Positions 13,794 through 15,546 of a DNA stretch of 15,546 nucleotides are shown here, piece by piece. The notes beneath the pieces were generated by a model. It was not told where the DNA came from. It saw only the letters and a list, made by a program, of their open reading frames with translations, and searched no databases. The DNA is from Campylobacteraceae bacterium (GTDB taxonomy: Bacteria > Campylobacterota > Campylobacteria > Campylobacterales > Sulfurovaceae): assembly GCA_027066355.1 (NCBI GenBank), contig JAMONW010000060.1, positions 1-15,546 on the forward strand. The letters run 5' to 3'. The position numbers and the translations under genes were made by a program. Positions within the stretch are counted from its first letter, which is position 1. Every line of letters begins with the position of its first letter.

Positions 13794-15488
13794 ATGAAAA
13801 TAAGTGGTGCACAGATGGTTTGTGAAGCAATAATTGCTGAAGGCACAAAGTTTGTTTTTGGATATCCTGGCGGAGCAATTATGAATGTTTATGATGAAAT
13901 CTATAAACAAGATGGCTTTAAACATATATTAACACGCCATGAACAAGCAGCAGTTCATGCAGCAGATGCATATGCAAGAGTTAGTGGAGAAGTTGGTGTT
14001 GCTATGGTTACAAGTGGTCCTGGATTTACAAATGCAGTAACTGGACTTGCAACTGCATATATGGATTCTATTCCTTTGGTTGTAATTAGTGGGCAAATTC
14101 CTACTTCACTTATTGGAACAGATGGTTTTCAAGAGGTAGATGCTGTTGGAATTAGCCGTTCATGCACAAAACATAACTATTTAGTAAAAAATATAAATGA
14201 TTTACCTCGTATTTTAAAAGAGGCATTTTATATTGCAAGAAGTGGGCGTCCTGGACCTGTGCTTATAGATATTCCAAAAGATATTACAAGTGAAATTGCA
14301 GAGTTTAAGTATCCAGAGAGTGTAGATATTCCAACTTATAAACCAAGCTATAAGGGAAATAATCGCCAAATTAAAAAAGCAGTTGATGCAATTTTAGAGG
14401 CAAAAAAACCTCTACTCTATTTAGGTGGAGGAGTTGTTCTTAGCAATGCATATAAAATTGTAAGAGAGTTTGCTAAAACAACTGGTATTCCAGCGGTTGA
14501 AACACTTATGGCAAGAGGCGTTATGGGAGATGAAAATCCTCTACTTATTGGAATGCTTGGTATGCATGGAAATTATGCATCAAATATGGCAATGAGTGAG
14601 AGTGATTTAATTATATCTTTGGGTGCTAGATTTGATGATAGAGTTACTGGAAAACTTAGTGAATTTGCTAAGTATGCAGATATTATTCATGTAGATATAG
14701 ACCCTGCAAATATTGGTAAAATTGTAGATGTTGATTACCCTATTGTTGGAGATGTAGGCATAGTTACTAATAAGATGTTAGATGCAATTAAAGATAAAGT
14801 TAGAGTTGAACGCTACCAAGTTTGGAGAGATTTACTAAAAAGATATAACGAGGTTCACCCTTTAAAATATGAAGATAGCAATAAAGTTATTAAGCCACAA
14901 TGGGTAATTGAGCGTATTGGGGAGTTGGTTGGAAAAGATGCTACTATTACATCTGATGTTGGGCAACACCAAATGTGGGCAGCGCAATTTTTCCCATTTG
15001 ATAGACCAAGACAGTGGGTAAATAGCGGTGGGCTTGGAACTATGGGCTTTGGTTTACCAGCTGCAATTGGTGCAAAGGTTGCTGACCCAAGCAAAATTGT
15101 AATTAATGTTACTGGTGATGGCTCTATTTTAATGAATGTTCAAGAGTTAGTAACTGCATCACAGTATGATATACCTGTAATTAATGTTATTTTAAATAAC
15201 CACTTTTTAGGTATGGTTAGACAGTGGCAAACGTTCTTTTATGAGAAGCGATATAGTGAAACAGATTTAAGCTACCAGCCAAATTGGAAAATGCTTGTAG
15301 AGGCGTGTGGTGGAGTTGGCTATGATGTTACTACAAAAGAGGAGTTTGATAACGCCCTAAAAGATGCGATAGATAAGAAAAAGGTTGCATTTATAAATGT
15401 AGCTGTTGATAGGTTTGAGAATGTTTTACCTATGGTTCCAGCAGGTGGAGCGCTATATAATATGATGTTAGAGTATAAGGAGAGATAA
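13794..15488 (+). CDS. ilvB: Acetohydroxyacid (acetolactate) synthase large subunit
   Basis: A 564-residue catalytic subunit of acetohydroxyacid synthase. It is thiamine diphosphate dependent and condenses pyruvate with pyruvate or 2-oxobutyrate in the first common step of valine, leucine and isoleucine synthesis; it is cytoplasmic. The N-terminal pyrimidine-binding domain has FGYPGGAIMNVYD (22-34) and the catalytic glutamate Glu50 in RHEQAAVHAADAYAR. The middle FAD-binding domain has SLGARFDDRVTGK (275-287). The C-terminal domain has the ThDP/Mg motif GDGSILMN (441-448) through NNHFLGMVRQWQ (468-479), typical of true AHAS rather than catabolic acetolactate synthase. The start is supported by GGAG 7 bases upstream and by the family N-terminus. 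The stop overlaps the ilvN start by one base (TAATG), so the two subunits are translationally coupled. Confidence 0.97.
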   Translation: MKISGAQMVCEAIIAEGTKFVFGYPGGAIMNVYDEIYKQDGFKHILTRHEQAAVHAADAYARVSGEVGVAMVTSGPGFTNAVTGLATAYMDSIPLVVISGQIPTSLIGTDGFQEVDAVGISRSCTKHNYLVKNINDLPRILKEAFYIARSGRPGPVLIDIPKDITSEIAEFKYPESVDIPTYKPSYKGNNRQIKKAVDAILEAKKPLLYLGGGVVLSNAYKIVREFAKTTGIPAVETLMARGVMGDENPLLIGMLGMHGNYASNMAMSESDLIISLGARFDDRVTGKLSEFAKYADIIHVDIDPANIGKIVDVDYPIVGDVGIVTNKMLDAIKDKVRVERYQVWRDLLKRYNEVHPLKYEDSNKVIKPQWVIERIGELVGKDATITSDVGQHQMWAAQFFPFDRPRQWVNSGGLGTMGFGLPAAIGAKVADPSKIVINVTGDGSILMNVQELVTASQYDIPVINVILNNHFLGMVRQWQTFFYEKRYSETDLSYQPNWKMLVEACGGVGYDVTTKEEFDNALKDAIDKKKVAFINVAVDRFENVLPMVPAGGALYNMMLEYKER

Positions 15489-15546
15489 TGCAAAAAGTAA
15501 AAAGAGTAATTTCAGTAATTGTTCAAAATGAAGCTCAAGTTTTGGC
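15488..15546 (+). CDS. ilvN: Acetohydroxyacid synthase small (regulatory) subunit, N-terminal fragment
   Basis: The gene runs off the right edge with 19 full codons visible, reading MQKVKRVISVIVQNEAQVL. This matches the start of the ACT domain of the AHAS regulatory subunit (pattern VISVxVxNExGVLxR), which binds valine and activates the large subunit. The ATG overlaps the ilvB stop codon in TAATG and has AAGGAG at 15477-15482, inside the end of ilvB. The Gln before Val-Leu, where Gly is usual, is a small deviation in the ligand-binding turn; the visible stretch is too short to judge it. Confidence 0.88.
   Translation, partial: MQKVKRVISVIVQNEAQVL

Noticed and set aside
14855..15094. Minus-strand open frame inside ilvB
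   Set aside because: It lies within a highly conserved catalytic domain coding region and has no supporting signals.
1..15546. CRISPR array, tRNA or rRNA genes, prophage or toxin-antitoxin modules
   Set aside because: The window was read for regular repeats, cloverleaf-like conserved arms and relevant small genes in the gaps, and none were found.

Overview
The window is AT-rich (roughly two thirds A+T or more by eye) and looks like a chromosome segment of a member of the Campylobacterota (Epsilonproteobacteria). The evidence is an ATP-citrate lyase small subunit, the marker of the reverse TCA cycle in this phylum; an rpsL-rpsG-fusA operon that ends in a terminator without tuf; promoters with a TATAAT box behind a T-rich tract and little or no -35 box; and lysine-rich, low-GC protein composition. 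A chemolithoautotroph of the Sulfurimonas/Sulfurovum type fits best. The genus is an inference.

Layout. Everything from 1 to 13641 is on the minus strand. In transcription order (right to left) it holds: a small coiled-coil, membrane-anchored predicted lipoprotein (13641-12934); a giant predicted surface lipoprotein of 2034 residues (12768-6664); a YeiH/UPF0324 membrane transporter (6476-5436); the str operon rpsL-rpsG-fusA (5271-2214) with its own promoter, a structured leader and a terminator; a trpG/pabA-type glutamine amidotransferase (2110-1541); a GT-C-like multi-pass membrane protein (1519-422); and the first 101 codons of aclB (304 to the left edge). On the plus strand, diverging from the coiled-coil gene, is ilvB (13794-15488). 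The start of ilvN overlaps it and runs off the right edge.

How the genes work together. ilvBN make acetohydroxyacid synthase (branched-chain amino acids). aclB (with aclA presumably off the left edge) cleaves citrate for autotrophic CO2 fixation. trpG/pabA supplies ammonia to chorismate for folate or tryptophan. rpsL-rpsG-fusA serve translation. These are ordinary housekeeping genes.

The unusual part is the giant lipoprotein. It has an SPII signal, a short N-terminal beta domain, two DUF5011-like Ig domains, a putative-Ig domain and a twice-repeated unit of discoidin-like (F5/8 type C) plus cadherin-like domain. These are followed by a long helical region, a transglutaminase/cysteine-protease-like core with Cys1425 and His1451, a TPR, and a duplicated C-terminal beta domain that I do not recognise. 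It looks like a cell-surface adhesin joined to a possible thiol enzyme and is the best candidate here for undescribed biology. No tRNA, rRNA, CRISPR array, insertion sequence or phage gene was seen. No gene-free gap exceeds 300 bases; the gaps hold promoters, leaders and AT-rich inverted repeats.
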